The notes: generated from the sequence alone by a model not told the origin. 64,000 nt of DNA from Laguncularia racemosa (GCA_037954665.1 JBBMOL010000009.1:1178001-1242000), one strand, 5' to 3'; positions 12,059 to 24,256 are shown, numbered from the stretch's first letter. Numbers and translations: made by a program.

Positions 12059-13108
12059 TCATCTAAAAGATAAGTAGATTAGCTTCCTAACTAAGCGTTG
12101 GTATCTTCCTATATCAATAGAAGCTTCTACACCTATGACTTTATTTTTCCAAGCCTTCTCGAGTGGAGTCCTAACCGGCTTGCACCCTAATTTCCCTGTC
12201 TCTTTTAACAAATCAAGAGTGTATTTTCTTTGAGAGATGAAAATACCCTCTTTACTTCTGGCAACTTCCATCCTAAGAAAGAACCTCAATGGCCCCAAAT
12301 CTTTAACCTCAAACTCCTCCTCCAACTTGCTCTTAAGCCTTAAAATCTCATCTTCATCATTACCTATAAGAATTATGTCGTCAACATATATAATAAGAAC
12401 AGCTCTTTTTTTTCGAATTCCCCATCTTTATAAACACGGTATGATCAGCTTTCCCTTCCTAGTATCCTAACCAGGTAAGAGTTGAGCTAAATCTTGTGAA
12501 CCGTGCTTTGAGAGATTGCTTTAGACTATATAATGACTTCCTTAACTTGCAGACTTTACCTCTTTCTTCTTGTTTTTTAAATCTAGGTGGTGCCTTCATC
12601 TATACCTCTTTATCAAGATTGCCATTCAAAAAAGCATTCTTAATGTCAAGCTGATGTAGTTTGTAATCCAAGCTAGCCACAATATACAAGAGAACACATA
12701 TGGAATTTAATTTCAACACAAGTGATGTCTCTACTCGTACCCTTGAGCTACTAGGTGAGCTTTATATCTTTCTAATTCTCCATTGGCATTATACTTCACA
12801 GAGAACACCTATTTACTTCAAACCACCTTTTTTCCTTCAAGTAAATTGACCATCTCCTAGTTTCCATTTACTTGTGAAGCTCTTATCTCCTCCTGTACTG
12901 CATCCTTCCATTTTGGGTTCCTTATGGCTTCATAGATATTCTTTGAAATCTCAACCTCATCAATCTTCACTGCAAAGGCCTTGAACTCAGAGGATAATTG
13001 TTTATAGATCACAACATTAGAAATTAGATGTTTAGTGCATGACTTTACTCCTTTTTGAAGTGCAATAGGTTCATTCAGTTCACTTACCATAGGAAACTGC
13101 AAACCCAT
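12059..13108 (-). pseudogene. copia reverse transcriptase, broken
   Basis: The N-terminal part (12857-13108) shows ALQKGVKSCTKHLISN and IYEAIRNPKWKDAVQEE, typical of the start of copia RT. The catalytic box YVDDIILIGND lies near 12355-12395 and is intact. It is followed by VKDLGPLRFFLRMEVARSKE and the thumb region at 12059-12325. Stops and frame changes separate the blocks. Confidence 0.87.
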
Positions 13109-13129
13109 AGTTTTCCCTTGAATTGATTC

Positions 13130-14700
13130 TTAGTTGGATGATTGACCCTACTGAGAGATCAATGGCCTATGGATGTAAACTTGTGGAGGTCTTTTAGTTG
13201 GCAACCTTTCCCTTTGAGCACTAGGAAAAAGAATAGATCTAGACTCATTTACAAGTTGTTGATGAGTAACATCTTCGAGGTTGGGTATAAGGAGTAGTTG
13301 GTTAGTGTTTTCAAGTTCAAGAGGTGGCTAGTTGGTGTTTTCTAGCTCAAAGGTTTTTGTATTTGTGGCTATGGATGATTTAGATGAGACGGGTATGTCT
13401 TATGTTATTGCTAATGACACTATTAAGACCTAAGTTAGATCCTAAAGGCTTCACTCATTAGAATGCTCCCTTTGAAACCCATTTGTTGAGTAATAAGGTT
13501 GATCCTTAAAGAAGGTTACATCACATGACACAAAAAACTTCTTAAGGATAGGTGAATAACATTTGTAATCTTTTTTTGTTGGGGGGTATCCTACAAAGAC
13601 ACATTTAAAGGCTTTGAAATCAAGTTTACATCAACCAAGTTGTTTGTTGTTCACAAACACAGTACACCCAAACACTCTTGGGGACAAGGGGTTAAGCAAG
13701 TTTGTGTTAGGAAAACAAATCTAAATAACACTTAGAGTGGTTCTAAATTTTAGAGTTTTGAAAGTTAAGTGATTTATTAGATGAGCTACTGTAAGAATAG
13801 CTTCTCCCCAATAATGCTTAGGAAGAGACCTTGAAAACATGATCGATCGAGCAACTTCTAACAAATGAAAAATTTTTCTTTCCGCAACCCCATTTTATTT
13901 AGGTGCATCTACAAAGAACTTTGGTGATATATCCCAATTTCTCTTAAATACCAAACACATTTGAAAAATACTCCCCTCCATTATCAATTCTAAGAACTTA
14001 AATAGTGGACTCAAACACGGTTTGAACAAACTTATGAAAAATACAAGCCTTGGATTGTTTAGTGAGGACACAATGCTCACAACGAAAAGAAAAATTTTCT
14101 TTATTAATGAAAAGATTCAAATACAAAGCTTTCATATAAGAGAAACTTAGATGTCTTAAACGTTGATGCCATAACATAATTTCAAACTCAAAAGTAACAA
14201 ATAAAGACCTTGTGTTTTTCTTAACAGGTTCCTTTACTTCGATGAGGTAGTATAAGTCATTTTTCTTTTCAATATTGCCAATTATCTTCCTTGAAGAATG
14301 GTCCTAAAATTCACAATGGGTAAGGAAAAAAGTCACAACACAATCCATGTCCTTTGTTAACTTACTAACTAAAAGAAGATTATAAGTTAACTTAGGCACA
14401 TGCAACATAAATTTCAAGGTTATATTTGTTAAGCAAATCATCCGTTATCCTATAGCTAGTGACATTCCCCTCAATAACCTAAACATTAATCAACTTACTG
14501 TTTTTTTCATACTCATCAAAAACTTGCAAAGAACCCACCATATGATCGGAAGCTCTAGTGTCAATAATCTAACAATTTTCTAGATGTCTTTTACCTGTTT
14601 GTGTTATAACTATTGTGGGATTATGAGTCTCAACTCCTGCTGGTGGGTAATTAGCAAATTTAGCTCAATTTAGGAGTTAACATACCATATCAATCTATTC
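13130..14700 (-). pseudogene. copia protease and integrase region, heavily degraded
   Basis: Short minus-strand blocks are recognisable: an integrase core segment VLRIDNGGEYFS near 13975-14010 holding the second catalytic Asp, and a preceding CSHCVLTKQSKA segment of the GAG-pre-integrase type near 14060. They lie between gag and RT, as copia order requires. Many stops and frameshifts occur, and no frame longer than about 60 codons remains. Confidence 0.65.
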
Positions 14701-14775
14701 AGTCAAGAAGCTAACATTGGAGGTATTGCCTACATTAGATTCCACTAAGTGTGCTGCCTTATGTTGACTACTACA

Positions 14776-15720
14776 CTATCCACATTGAGACTTCGGCTTA
14801 AAGTTGGCAAGCCTCCGATGCAAGTCCCAACATTGTTCTCGAGTATGGTATGGCTTGTTGCAATAGTCACATCGAACAATCTCCTTGCCTTGAGAACCAA
14901 GGCTATCTCTTTGCTCTTTACGGCCTCCTTTTTTGTTTGTTAGCCACAAGTGCAAATCCTTAAGACTCCATGGTAATAAAAACATCAGCACTATTGAGAT
15001 TCATCATTACACGCTTCCTACTTTCTTCCCTTCTAACTTCAGGAAACAATTCACAAAGTGTTGGGAAAGGCTTCATTTTAAGCAACTACCCTCATACCTC
15101 ATCAAGACTGGGATTCAGTCCTTATAGAAAATCAAAGGTACACTCTTTCTCAAGCATCTTTACGAACTTTGCTACATCACTAGTACACTCCCATCCTATC
15201 TCATAAAAGAGATCCATTTCTTACCACAATTCCAACAAGGAATTGTAGTAATCAGTGATAAAGAGATTTTCCTATCTAGCATTTTAAATCTTTGACCTAA
15301 TCTTAACACACTGAGATATGTTTTCTAGGTCTAAATATATCTCTTAACCACATCCCAAATCTCCTTCGCTATTTTTGTAGAAGAGATAAGTCCTTCCAAT
15401 ACTCGGCTTCATGGAGTTGATAAGCCAAGCCATAATTATAAAATTTTCTGCTTCCCAAGTGTTAAAAGTTAGTGATGTAGTAGGTTGAATTGTGACTGAA
15501 CCTGTCAAATATCCAACTTTTCCTCTTCCACGAATTACTAGCATAACAAACTAATACCATTCGCAAAAACTCTATTCGTTGAGTTTATGCTGAGTAATTT
15601 GTAAAGAATGGCTATCAAATGAACTAGTTGTTGAAGATCCTATCATTATTGCTAGAGATGCTTGATCTACTACTGTAAATGAGACTTTCAAGGTTGGAAT
15701 TTGCTGTTCTCTAGACATAC
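14776..15720 (-). pseudogene. copia gag, broken
   Basis: The minus strand starts MSREQQIPTLKVSFTVVDQ at 15720 and continues with the gag pre-zinc region MLVIRGRGKVGYLTG and FIIMAWLINSMKPSIG. After interruptions comes a zinc knuckle CDYCNKPYHTREQC (C-X2-C-X4-H-X4-C) near 14865. These are the usual plant copia gag landmarks in the right order. In-frame stops near 15570 and further left break it. Confidence 0.85.
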
Positions 15721-15772
15721 TTAAAGGACAAGTAAATAAACAGAAAAATTTTAGGTTATTGGAGCTAATGTA

Positions 15773-15784
15773 GCTTTGATACCA
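15773..15784 (-). other. Primer binding site of the copia element
   Basis: Minus-strand TGGTATCAAAGC directly abuts the LTR. It is the tRNA-iMet type PBS with one change from the usual TGGTATCAGAGC. Confidence 0.85.
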
Positions 15785-15974
15785 TGAAAAACAAAATATT
15801 TTAAGATGGAATTATAAGATGATCTTCATTACATTTTGACTAGTTTATATGCAATTCTAGAGATGATGAATAAGGAAAAAAAAAATATCCTCCTAATTAT
15901 AGTCTACACAATTGCATTCAATCAAATCATCCTGAAAATAAACAGTTTCCTTATTTATCTAAATATGTTAATTA
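15785..15974 (-). repeat. Right (5') LTR of the copia element, outer-left piece
   Basis: About 190 bp align with the first part of 11204-11430. The match stops exactly at the TSD AATTA (15970-15974), where the solo LTR starting at 15975 begins. The missing tail (GGCTCTCAAAACATAAAATT and on) is found at 33103-33137. Confidence 0.9.
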
Positions 15975-16439
15975 TGTAATACCTGAATTTTTAATAATTC
16001 AATTATAAATGTTATAATATAAAGCCAACGCTAAGGACGATATAAACTCCGATTTAACCTAGCACCCTCTCTTTTGCCATTTTTCCTCCAAGACACTATA
16101 GAATGAACAAGAGACTCTCCAAAGGAAAAGGTAGTCTACCAAACTACAAGAGTGATCCTGAGTAAACCAAGTAAAAAGATTAATGAATTGGTGATTATTT
16201 CCATATGGAATTGATGATATAATTGCTTTCAAACCCATGTGTGAATCAAAATCTGAATTTGGGAAAGGGACGTAATGAGCACCAAAATCAATTGATCAAG
16301 GATTTAATTCACAAAAATCTCGATGTAAGTATTCTAATCTAAGTTAATTGAATGGAAAATACTTGTTTTAGGAATAAATTAAACCTAGGAGTAAAATGAA
16401 TCAAAATTAGAATGAATTAACATAAAGGAATTAGGGTTC

Positions 16440-16690
16440 ATGAAACATATTGAGAGATATACAGCCTCCCAATACAGTTGTATTTCAACCATGTTAAACC
16501 CAAACGTATTGAGAGATACACGACCTCTCAACACAGTCGTGTCACACCTATGTCAAACTCAAACTTTAAAGAGAGATACACAACTTCCCAACACGATCAT
16601 GTTATGACTATATCGAACCCAAATTTTTCAAAAGGATACATGACTTCCCAACACAGTCGTATCCCACCCCGTGCTAAAATATAATATACA
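16440..16690 (+). repeat. About 60-bp tandem repeat in the solo LTR, with palindromic CA-GTCGTG motifs
   Basis: Four degenerate copies of a unit of about 59-60 bp follow one another. Each carries a GAGAGATACACGACCTC-like block followed by CAACACAGTCGTGT-like sequence, so each repeat can pair with itself. Related motifs occur in other LTRs in this window. Confidence 0.7.
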
Positions 16691-17049
16691 CAAAAAGGTA
16701 CACGACCTTTAACATGGTTATGTATTATCCCATGTTGAGCTATACGACTTCCAACATAGCGGTGTTGAGTGAAACATAACTTAATTATATACATATTTAA
16801 CTTCTAATTAAATTAATTTCCATGCAACTTAAATAGTTAGTAAAACCTTAGATAATCTAATAGGTTAAGAGAATTAAGGGATTATATTATTCTTACTTTA
16901 GTACTAAGAAACATTTATTGATGTTTTACAAATTTTAATTTGGCTTAAAATTAGGACCAAACATGCTTAAGGCTAGAATTCAAGATACGTGTAACTTGTG
17001 TTTACTAAGTTAGAATATATTGTTGAAATGGATTAAGTACAAGACTAAT

Positions 17050-17335
17050 TGCCAAGTCTAATTTTTTTTATTTTTTTCATTTATATTCCTAATTCGATTT
17101 ATATTGGACCCTATGCTCATCTAATATAAATCCTCGACCTGAACTAGGAATTTTATTTTATTTAGAGTCACCACCCAACCGACGTTGGGAAAGATTATTG
17201 AATTAGAACTAACTGAGCGGATTAATCCTAATTTGGACAACTAGTCAGCAAGATCTCCTCTTTTCAATTTTGTAAAAGAGGAAAGGAAAACCAGAGTCTC
17301 TAGACTCAGGGGCTAACCTATTAAAACTTTAAGGA
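17050..17335 (-). repeat. Left (3') LTR of the Tat/Ogre-like element, truncated
   Basis: Only the last 286 bp of the LTR (element orientation) are present. The match to 29370-29654 stops at the phrase CTAACCTATTAAAAC, and tandem-repeat DNA of the 3' region follows. About 1.67 kb of LTR and the polypurine tract are missing, as from an internal deletion after insertion. The outer end and TSD are intact. Confidence 0.82.
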
Positions 17336-17700
17336 AAGTGCCCCCTTGTGGGCTGACTAATCGACAGCAAGAAGCGTCTCCTTAGACTTGCAACCTTGAA
17401 GAAGAGATGTTTAGGAAGGTGCCCCTATGGGCTAACCCTAAGAGAGGATATTTAGGAAAGTGTCCCATTATGGGCTGACTAACCGATAGCGGGAAGCGTC
17501 TCCTTGGACTTACAACCCTGAAGAATAGATGTCCAGGAAGGTGCCCCTATGGGCTGGCCCTGAGAGAGGATGTCTAGAAAAGTGCCCCATCGTGGGCTGA
17601 CTTTAAGAAAGTATAACCACGAAAGTACCCCATTATGGGCTGAATTTAGGTTATTGTATCTGGAAAAGTGCCCCATAGTGGGCTGACTTACCTGACACTT
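17330..17700. repeat. Tandem repeats in the 3' region of the Tat/Ogre-like element
   Basis: A unit of about 118-120 bp is present twice (about 17334-17451 and 17452-17571). It is built on GGAAAGTGCCCC, then GGGCTGACTAA, AGAAGCGTCTCCTTAGACTT and GGTGCCCCTATGGGCT. It is followed by shorter units that keep only the GTGCCCCAT..GGGCTGA core (about 17572-17690). Such arrays between the pol end and the 3' LTR are known from Tat/Ogre elements and can seed satellite DNA. Here the array abuts the LTR deletion breakpoint. Confidence 0.75.
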
Positions 17701-18225
17701 TTGACAACACTTCTAGCGAACTGGTTAAACGATTGATAATGGATGTCTTTTAAACTGCTTATCTTAAGATATGTGATTCATGATGAATGATGGTTATTTA
17801 CTCTAAAATGCTTACTAGTTTATCACGAATAGCAACCAAATAACTGAACCTTCGTGCTAGTTTACTCCTTTTTTGCTTACTCTTGCTTCAAACAAGGCTA
17901 AGGGTCTTGATTTATTTTCCTTCTTGTGAGCATGGCTCTTGTGATTATAGTGTTATCCTATTAATGCATCAAGTTTAATGCTCAACAATAGGTAGAATTA
18001 TATTACAAAATCTATTGAGATTTATTATCATTTCAATATTCATTGTTCATTGTGAGGCAATGGATAATGTGTGTATATGGATGTTTGCTTTAATGAGAAT
18101 TGGTTGGAATGATTGATCATTCAAAGACATTAACTTTGCTTGTAAAAGAAATGAAAACTAAACTCGCCGAAATATGTACTGAATATTGGCATTCATGAAT
18201 CCTAGCAAAATTTCAATTTTCTTGC

Positions 18226-18823
18226 CTAAGGATAGTACATCTTAACAGCATATGTATTAATGGGGTCTCTCAATTCCGGACCATCCATTTGAGTTAATAT
18301 TAAAGCTCCTCTTGACAATACCTTTTTTACGACATATGAGCCCTCATAGTTTAGGGTGAACTTCCCTCTCGAATCTTGAGCGTTCAGGAGAACTTTCTTT
18401 AGCACCAGATTTCCTTCTTTGAAACATCGAGGTTTCATTTTCTTATTGAATACTCGGGCCATTCTTTGTTGATAGCATTGGCCATGACACAACGCAACGA
18501 GTCTTTTTTCATTGATCAAATTCAATTGGTCAAGCCTCTTCTTTACCTAGTCTGACTCATCTAACTGTGCATCTGATAAGATCCTGAAGGATGGTATTTC
18601 AACTTCAACTGGTAGGACTGCCTCAGTACCATATACTAGAGAATAAGGGGTAACTCCAGTAGATGTTCGAATTGAGGTTCTGTAAGCCATGAGGGCAAAT
18701 AGTAGCATCTCGTGCCAATCTTTGTAAGTGATCGTCATCTTTTCGATGATTCTTTTGACGTTCTTGTTGGCTGCTTCCACTGCCCCATTCATTTGAGGTC
18801 AGTAAGGAGTTGAATTTCTATGG
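18226..18823 (-). pseudogene. Tat-type integrase, C-terminal part
   Basis: The minus strand reads STPY, a stop, PQMNGAVEAANKNVKRIIEK at 18750-18810 with the catalytic Glu in the VEAANKN motif. It continues with YRTSIRTSTGVTPYSLVYG and the C-terminal domain (18226-18525: FKEGNLVLKKVL, NYEGSYVVKKVL). It is the continuation of the integrase at 20379-20654 once the solo LTR 18829-20373 is removed. At least two stops are present. Confidence 0.88.
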
Positions 18824-18828
18824 TTTAC

Positions 18829-20373
18829 TAATAAAGGCATATTTTATCATGTTGTATCTTGTGATTGGTATATATATTATTGTCAATTATTAGAAATTTC
18901 CAATAAAAAGATACTTAAATTGCATTTATGTTAATATCTTAGGGATTAATGGATTTGAAGATGTATATGATGCAAAACATGAAGAAATCACAAGCAAGAG
19001 ATGAGACACAGCCGTGCCTTATGTAGTGTTTTTCCTTTCCACAATTATTAAAGAAAAATAAAGGACGAGAGGCTTAAGGGGATAGCCCACGGCCGTGCTT
19101 CATGTGGTGGGTGTGTTTACCCCCTAAGACACGGCCGTGCCTAAAAGAAGAACGAAAGAAGAAAATGTCGAGACGCTTATGGAGTTATCCCACGACCGTG
19201 GTTTATGTGGTGGCAGTAACCACCACATTACACATGGCCGTGCCTCATGTGGTGGACTGCCAACTTTTCATATTCTTGTGCACTTTGTACGTTTCTGCAG
19301 AGCATAAAAGCAGGGGAAAGAAAAGAAAAGAAGGAGACGACCAGGGAGAGGAGAGTAGATTTTAGATTTGAGAACTTTGTTTTGAGAAACTTTAGTTTTT
19401 TACAAGGGAATTGAAGATTGAATTCAATTGTACTTCCATCAATTGAGATCAAGTCAGAAATCTCTGAAGAGTTGTTTGAGGATCTTATTTCCAGATTTGC
19501 TACATATTGGTGACTTCTTATCCTAATCATATTTGGCATTTTTGTGAATTGGTTTTTATGTCTTTAATGGATTCTTTAACATTTTTCATTGAATTTTGTC
19601 TTGTTGTTATCTATTGTATGGCTAGCTAATTTTGTTTGTGGGAATAGTGGATGAAGCCCTAGTTTGCTAAAATGATCGGTGTAGTTTGGTTATGAGATTG
19701 ACATATATGTGGAGTATTCATGTTGTGAATTCCTATAATTCCAATTTAATTGTGATAAGATTAGATTGTTAGAAATCCAATCAATATGAAAGTAAAGATA
19801 GGATTTGTTAGGAATTCTTAATTAGACTAATAAGTCAATGCGAAAGCGGCGTTAATTGGTTTAATTAGGGTTCATAGAGAGATTAAATCTATGTTCTAAT
19901 TAATTATTCACTAAGAGATTAAGGATAATTGTATTAGGGCATAAGGCGATCATGGCATTGAAAAATGTATGAGAGTATATTAGAATCCTCTGTTAATTAG
20001 AGATACGAAAGTGGATTAATTGATTTGAGGTTTAAAATGTTGAACTCACGTGAATAACCACATATAAGTTGATTTCAATAACTTAACGGTAGTTTGATTA
20101 GCATGACTAGGGTGAATTCTAAATTCCCACTGTTTAATTAGAAGTATTTATAAGAATCTTATAATTCCCATTAGCATAGAACTTGATTTAATCTCTTTAG
20201 TTAGATATAAAAAAAAGATTCCTGTTTGAATTACCTAAATATCAATATAAGTTATTATAGGTTTGGTAATCTTTTTAGTCCTCGAGGGAACGATACTCTA
20301 CTCATCATATATTACTTGATTGTGACCTAGTATACTTGCTAGCGGTTTCACTTATACATTTCACGAGTGATCA
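18829..20373 (+). mobile_element. Athila-type solo LTR inserted in the Tat integrase
   Basis: 1545 bp flanked by TSD TTTAC (18824-18828 and 20374-20378); the integrase reading frame resumes on both sides. It ends GAGTGATCA. The first bases are TA instead of TG, probably a point change. The 3' part has the phrase CTCGAGGGAACGATACTCTA, which also occurs in sense-matching form in the LTRs of the Athila-like element at 52340-62163. No coding sequence is recognised. Five copies of a CACGGCCGTG-type motif lie at 19007-19242. Confidence 0.85.
19007..19242. repeat. Five-copy palindromic motif array CACGGCCGTG
   Basis: Copies start at 19007 (CACAGCCGTG), 19088 and 19130 (both perfect palindromes), 19191 (CACGACCGTG) and 19233 (CATGGCCGTG). 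Spacings are 81, 42, 61 and 42 bp. They stand out as GC islands in AT-rich DNA and are often followed by CTTCATGTGGTGG-like sequence. Confidence 0.8.
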
Positions 20374-20378
20374 TTTAC

Positions 20379-20975
20379 ATGGAACTGTTGACATAAATCC
20401 ATCATCGACTTGTTGTTGAGGTTGGTACCATTGTCAGTGATAATTAAGTCAGGAACTCTATATCGAGCTATTATGTCCCTCTTTAGGAATCGAACTATTA
20501 CCCCTTTTATGACACTGGCATATGACGAAGCTTTTACCCACTTGGTGAAGTAATCAATGGCTACCAATATGAATCTGTGACCATTGGACGCTTTTGGAGT
20601 GATTGGGCCAATGATGTCGATCCTCCACATGGAGAATGGCCATGGTGCAGTCAACGAATGAAGTTCTTTAGGCGAAGCATTTATTCAGTTTGCATAAACT
20701 TGACACAAGTGACAATGCTTGACATATTTGATACAATCCAATTCCATAGTTAACCAATAGTAGCCCATTCTCATGATTTTTCAGGCCAACATGTAGCCAT
20801 TCATGTGAGGTCCACATACTCCTTCATGCACCTCTTTCATCAGTTCGCATGCCTCTTTTTCATCCACACATCTTAGCAAGGTGGTATCAGGTGATCTTCT
20901 ATAAAGTACAGGCCCATTTAGTAAGAAATGACTCACTGACCTTTCGAGTGTTATTTGGTCATTTTTGCTAGCCAT
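20379..20975 (-). pseudogene. Tat-type integrase, zinc-binding and core part
   Basis: The minus strand begins with the zinc domain: HEGVCGPHMNGYMLA near 20780-20830 and CIKYVKHCHLCQ near 20700-20740 give the HHCC set. The core follows with MWRIDIIGPITPKASNGHRF (first Asp), AIDYFTKWVKA and IITDNGTNLNN (second Asp). The frame is cut at the TSD TTTAC by the solo LTR. A stop after MNGYMLA and another near 20680 break it. Confidence 0.9.
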
Positions 20976-21099
20976 TTTGGGATATTTGCTTTCTTGAAGG
21001 AAAGTTTTGATATCGTAATACTAGGCCTTATCATCTTGCGCCTTTTTGATTACCAAACAGTAAGCAGGCCGATTTTCAATTTATATTTTCAGTGGTTAG

Positions 21100-21660
21100 A
21101 CTTCGGCTTCCCCTGTTATTTGAATAATAGATGCCAATGTAGCGAGTGCATCTACAAATTGATTTTGAGTTCTCGGGATGTATGTGAAGGTAACTGCTTC
21201 GAATTAATCGATCAACTCTATCAAATGTTGATGGTATGGTACCAATTTGGAGTCTTCAGTTTTGTATTCCCCTCTTGTTTGTAATCTGATGAGTGAAGAA
21301 TCTCCATATACTTCTAATTCACGAATTCTCATGTGGTAAGCCATTTTGAGGCCAAGGATGCATGCTTCATATTCCGTGATATTATCAGTATACGGATATG
21401 TGAGTTTCGTTGCTGAAGGGAATTGTGTTCCTTCTAGTGATATTAGCACTGCCCCAATCCCACAACTGAATACATTGGTAGCTCTATCAAAGAAAATATT
21501 CCATTTAGGGCTTTGATCTATCCTGTAATCTTCTGTTGGTTCACCCTCCGTTATTAGTATATTTTCATCAAGGAATTGGGCTTGTGATTCTCAGGGATCT
21601 CCCTCGATTAGGTGTTCTACCAACTGATCTGTTAAAGATTTCCCTTTTATTGAATTTTAA
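21100..21660 (-). pseudogene. Second, archaeal-type RNase H (Tat lineage marker)
   Basis: Between RT-RNase H and integrase the minus strand encodes GIGAVLISLEGTQFPSATKL, then NITEYEACILGLKMAY, LEVYGDSSLIRLQTRGEY and FVDALATLAS. The Asp/Glu pattern D, EYEA, GDS, DALA is that of the additional RNase H found only in Tat/Ogre-type elements. The first motif reads FFDRA. Stops occur near 21188 and 21590. Confidence 0.88.
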
Positions 21661-23066
21661 TTTATATATGTGATATCAAATTCTAATAAAAGCATTTGCC
21701 ATTTGGAGATTCTCCCTAACAAAACGGGCTTCTCTGCCAAGTATTTCAAATGATCATGTCTTGTCAGCAACTCAATGAGATAGTAAAGGGTATACTGCCT
21801 CAATTGGTGTATGACCCAAATTAGAGCACAGCAAGTCCTCTCTATTTCAGAATACCTCTGTTCCCCATCTGTAAATTTCTTGCTTAGATAATAGATGGAA
21901 CGTTCTCTCCCCTCTTCATCTTTCTATCCCAACACGCACCCTACGGATTCAGGGACTATCGTGAGGTATAAAAATAAGGGCTTTCCTTATTTTGGAACTA
22001 TCAAGACTGAAGGATTTATGAGATAGTTTTTTATCGTTCTGAATGCTTCTTCACATTCATCGTCCCATTCTACCATGGCATTCTTTTTTAGCAGACAGAA
22101 TAGTGGACGGCATTTGTTTGTGAGCTGTGAGATGAAACGGGCCATGTAATTCAACCTTCCCAGCAAACCTCTTACCTCTTTAATAGTGCGTGGAGAGGGC
22201 AGTTCTAGTATGGCCTTTACTTTGTCAAAGTCGATTTTGATGCCTTCTCGGCTTATGATAAACCCTAACAACTTGCCTATTGTGACCCCAAAAGTGCACT
22301 TTTTCTGATTTAACTTGAGCTGAAACTTTCTCAATCGCTTAAACAATTTCCTCAGGATAACCGCATGACTTTCTTCTCCTTTAGACTTGGCTATCATGTC
22401 ATTCACGTATACTTCCACATCTCGATGCATCATGTCATGAAGTATTACGACCATGGCTCTCTAATATGTTGCCCTGGCGTTTTTCAAACCGAAGGGCATA
22501 ACTTTGTAATAGAAAGTTCCCCATGTCGTGATAAAGGTTGTTTTAGTTTTATCTTCTTCAGCCATTTTTATTTGATTATATCCTGAGAAACCATCCATAA
22601 ATGAGAAGAGATGGTTTCCTGCGGTATTATCTACCAGGACATCAATGTGAGGTAGAGGGAAGTTGTCTTTTGGCATAGCTTGATTTCAATCTCGGAAGTC
22701 TACGCACACTCGCACTTTCCCATTCTTTTTTAGAATAGGGACTATACTTGCTACCCATTCCGGGTAATTTGACACCTCAATGAATCCCACTTCTAGTAGC
22801 TTTTTGACTTCTTCTTTAATTTTTAGTAAGATGTCAGGCCTAAATCTTCTTAATTTCTATTTTTTAGGTTCGACATCTTCCCTCATGGGAAGCTTGTGAA
22901 CTACTATTGACTGGTTAAGTCCTGGCATGTCACCATATGACCAGGAAAATACATCTACATATTCAGTAAACAACTCGATTATCCCACGCTTCTGCTCATC
23001 ACTCAAGTTGGCTCCAACCTTGAGGTTTTTGGGTTCCTTAGCGCTTCTTAGATTTACTGTCTCCAT
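21660..23066 (-). pseudogene. Tat-type reverse transcriptase and first RNase H, broken
   Basis: The block 22857-23066 carries DVFSWSYGDMPGLNQSIVVH, the RT entry region. The block 22461-22676 has MPKDNFPLPHIDVLVDNTAG and GLKNARATY. The block 21987-22454 has VEVYVNDMIAKSKGEE, so the usual YVDD box is YVND and the first catalytic Asp of the pair is lost. A degraded RNase H (YSEIERTCCALIW, LTRHDHLKYL) follows at about 21690-21880. Several stops separate the blocks. Confidence 0.92.
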
Positions 23067-23836
23067 CGGTTCGTCTATTGAAATTTTACTTTGTTCATTT
23101 TTTCCAATTTTCTTGTATTATTTCGTGGTCAAGGACATCGACTCCAACAGCTGACCCAGCAATGTTGGGAACGATACCGATGTTTTCATTACTTACCTGT
23201 GCGAAATGTCCCTAACGTTCAACAGTAGAGAAACTTTGGGTAAAGTGAAGCAAGAACATGTATGTATAAGCAAAAGAAATAAGCTGCAATTTATTGAATC
23301 TGAAAAATAATCACAATAGAAATTTGTTTAATAATTGCTCCATATCCTTGAGCTGACCTAGTGCTATTAATAGGATAACAAAACCAATTGTTAAAAGTCG
23401 GATGCTAACCAGACGTGTGAGAGGTCGAGCCTTCATTGCTGACATCGGCTTCGCTTATCCTTGGCTCTTGGACGATAGTTGGTCACCTGAATGATTGTTG
23501 GAGGGGTGGAAAATGCATCTGGATATCGCTTGACTTCTCTTTCTTTCTGCCTCTAATACCTCTTGCTTGTGCCTCTTCCTGGGATGTAGGAACGTACCCT
23601 AGTCCAAACGTCCCTTGATGTCCCTTCTTGAACTAATGGCACTCCTTGCTGGTTACCATGCTCACTTCGTTGAATATTTAGAGCCCAAAATCTTCGGAAC
23701 CATCTCCCAATACGGTGATAATTTGTCCATTTGCTATGAACTTGAACTTCTAACGTAGACTTGAGGGTATTACTCCAGCGATATGTATCAACGGCCTTCC
23801 TAATAGTAGATTGAAAGACCTTGGAATGTCGAGAAC

Positions 23837-24256
23837 TTAGAAGAAGACATAGAACATCTGTGGACCAATCTCCACTGGCAAGCTGATCTCCTCCACTATT
23901 TCTCTCTTGAACCCGTTGAAAGCCCTAACCACTATCGAGCTTGGCTTAATGTTGCTTACATCAACCCCCAGCAGGTCAAACGTGGCTAAAGGGGATACGT
24001 TGAGAGAAGATCCATTGTCAATGAGTACTCTGGAGACAATTATGTTATTGCATTTCACCACTATGAACAGTGGTTTTGTGTGTTGGTCTCCATCTTCTCC
24101 TAACTCTTTGGGAAAGAAAGATATCTGATCTATGGTAAAGACTGAATCCGCCACATGGCTCAATTTCTCCATTGCGATGCCCTCTGGTACCTTGATCTGT
24201 TTGAGTACTTTGAAGAGTGCTTCTCTATGAGGCTCAGACATTGTGAAGAGGCCCAT
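23837..24256 (-). pseudogene. Tat-type aspartic protease region
   Basis: A 139-codon open segment contains VLIDNGSSLNVSPLATFDLL, the Tat-type protease active-site region (DNGSS), and VVRAFNGFKREIVEEISLPV, a typical following motif. It lies between gag and RT in the right order. Further left, the frame is interrupted before the RT. Confidence 0.88.

Noticed and set aside
16440..16690. Regularly spaced palindromic repeats resembling a CRISPR array
   Set aside because: The genome is a plant, copies are degenerate head-to-tail tandem repeats without unique spacers, and no cas genes occur.
19102..19365. Open frame of 87 codons on the plus strand inside the Athila-type solo LTR
   Set aside because: It lies wholly within LTR sequence, has low-complexity basic composition and no recognised domain.
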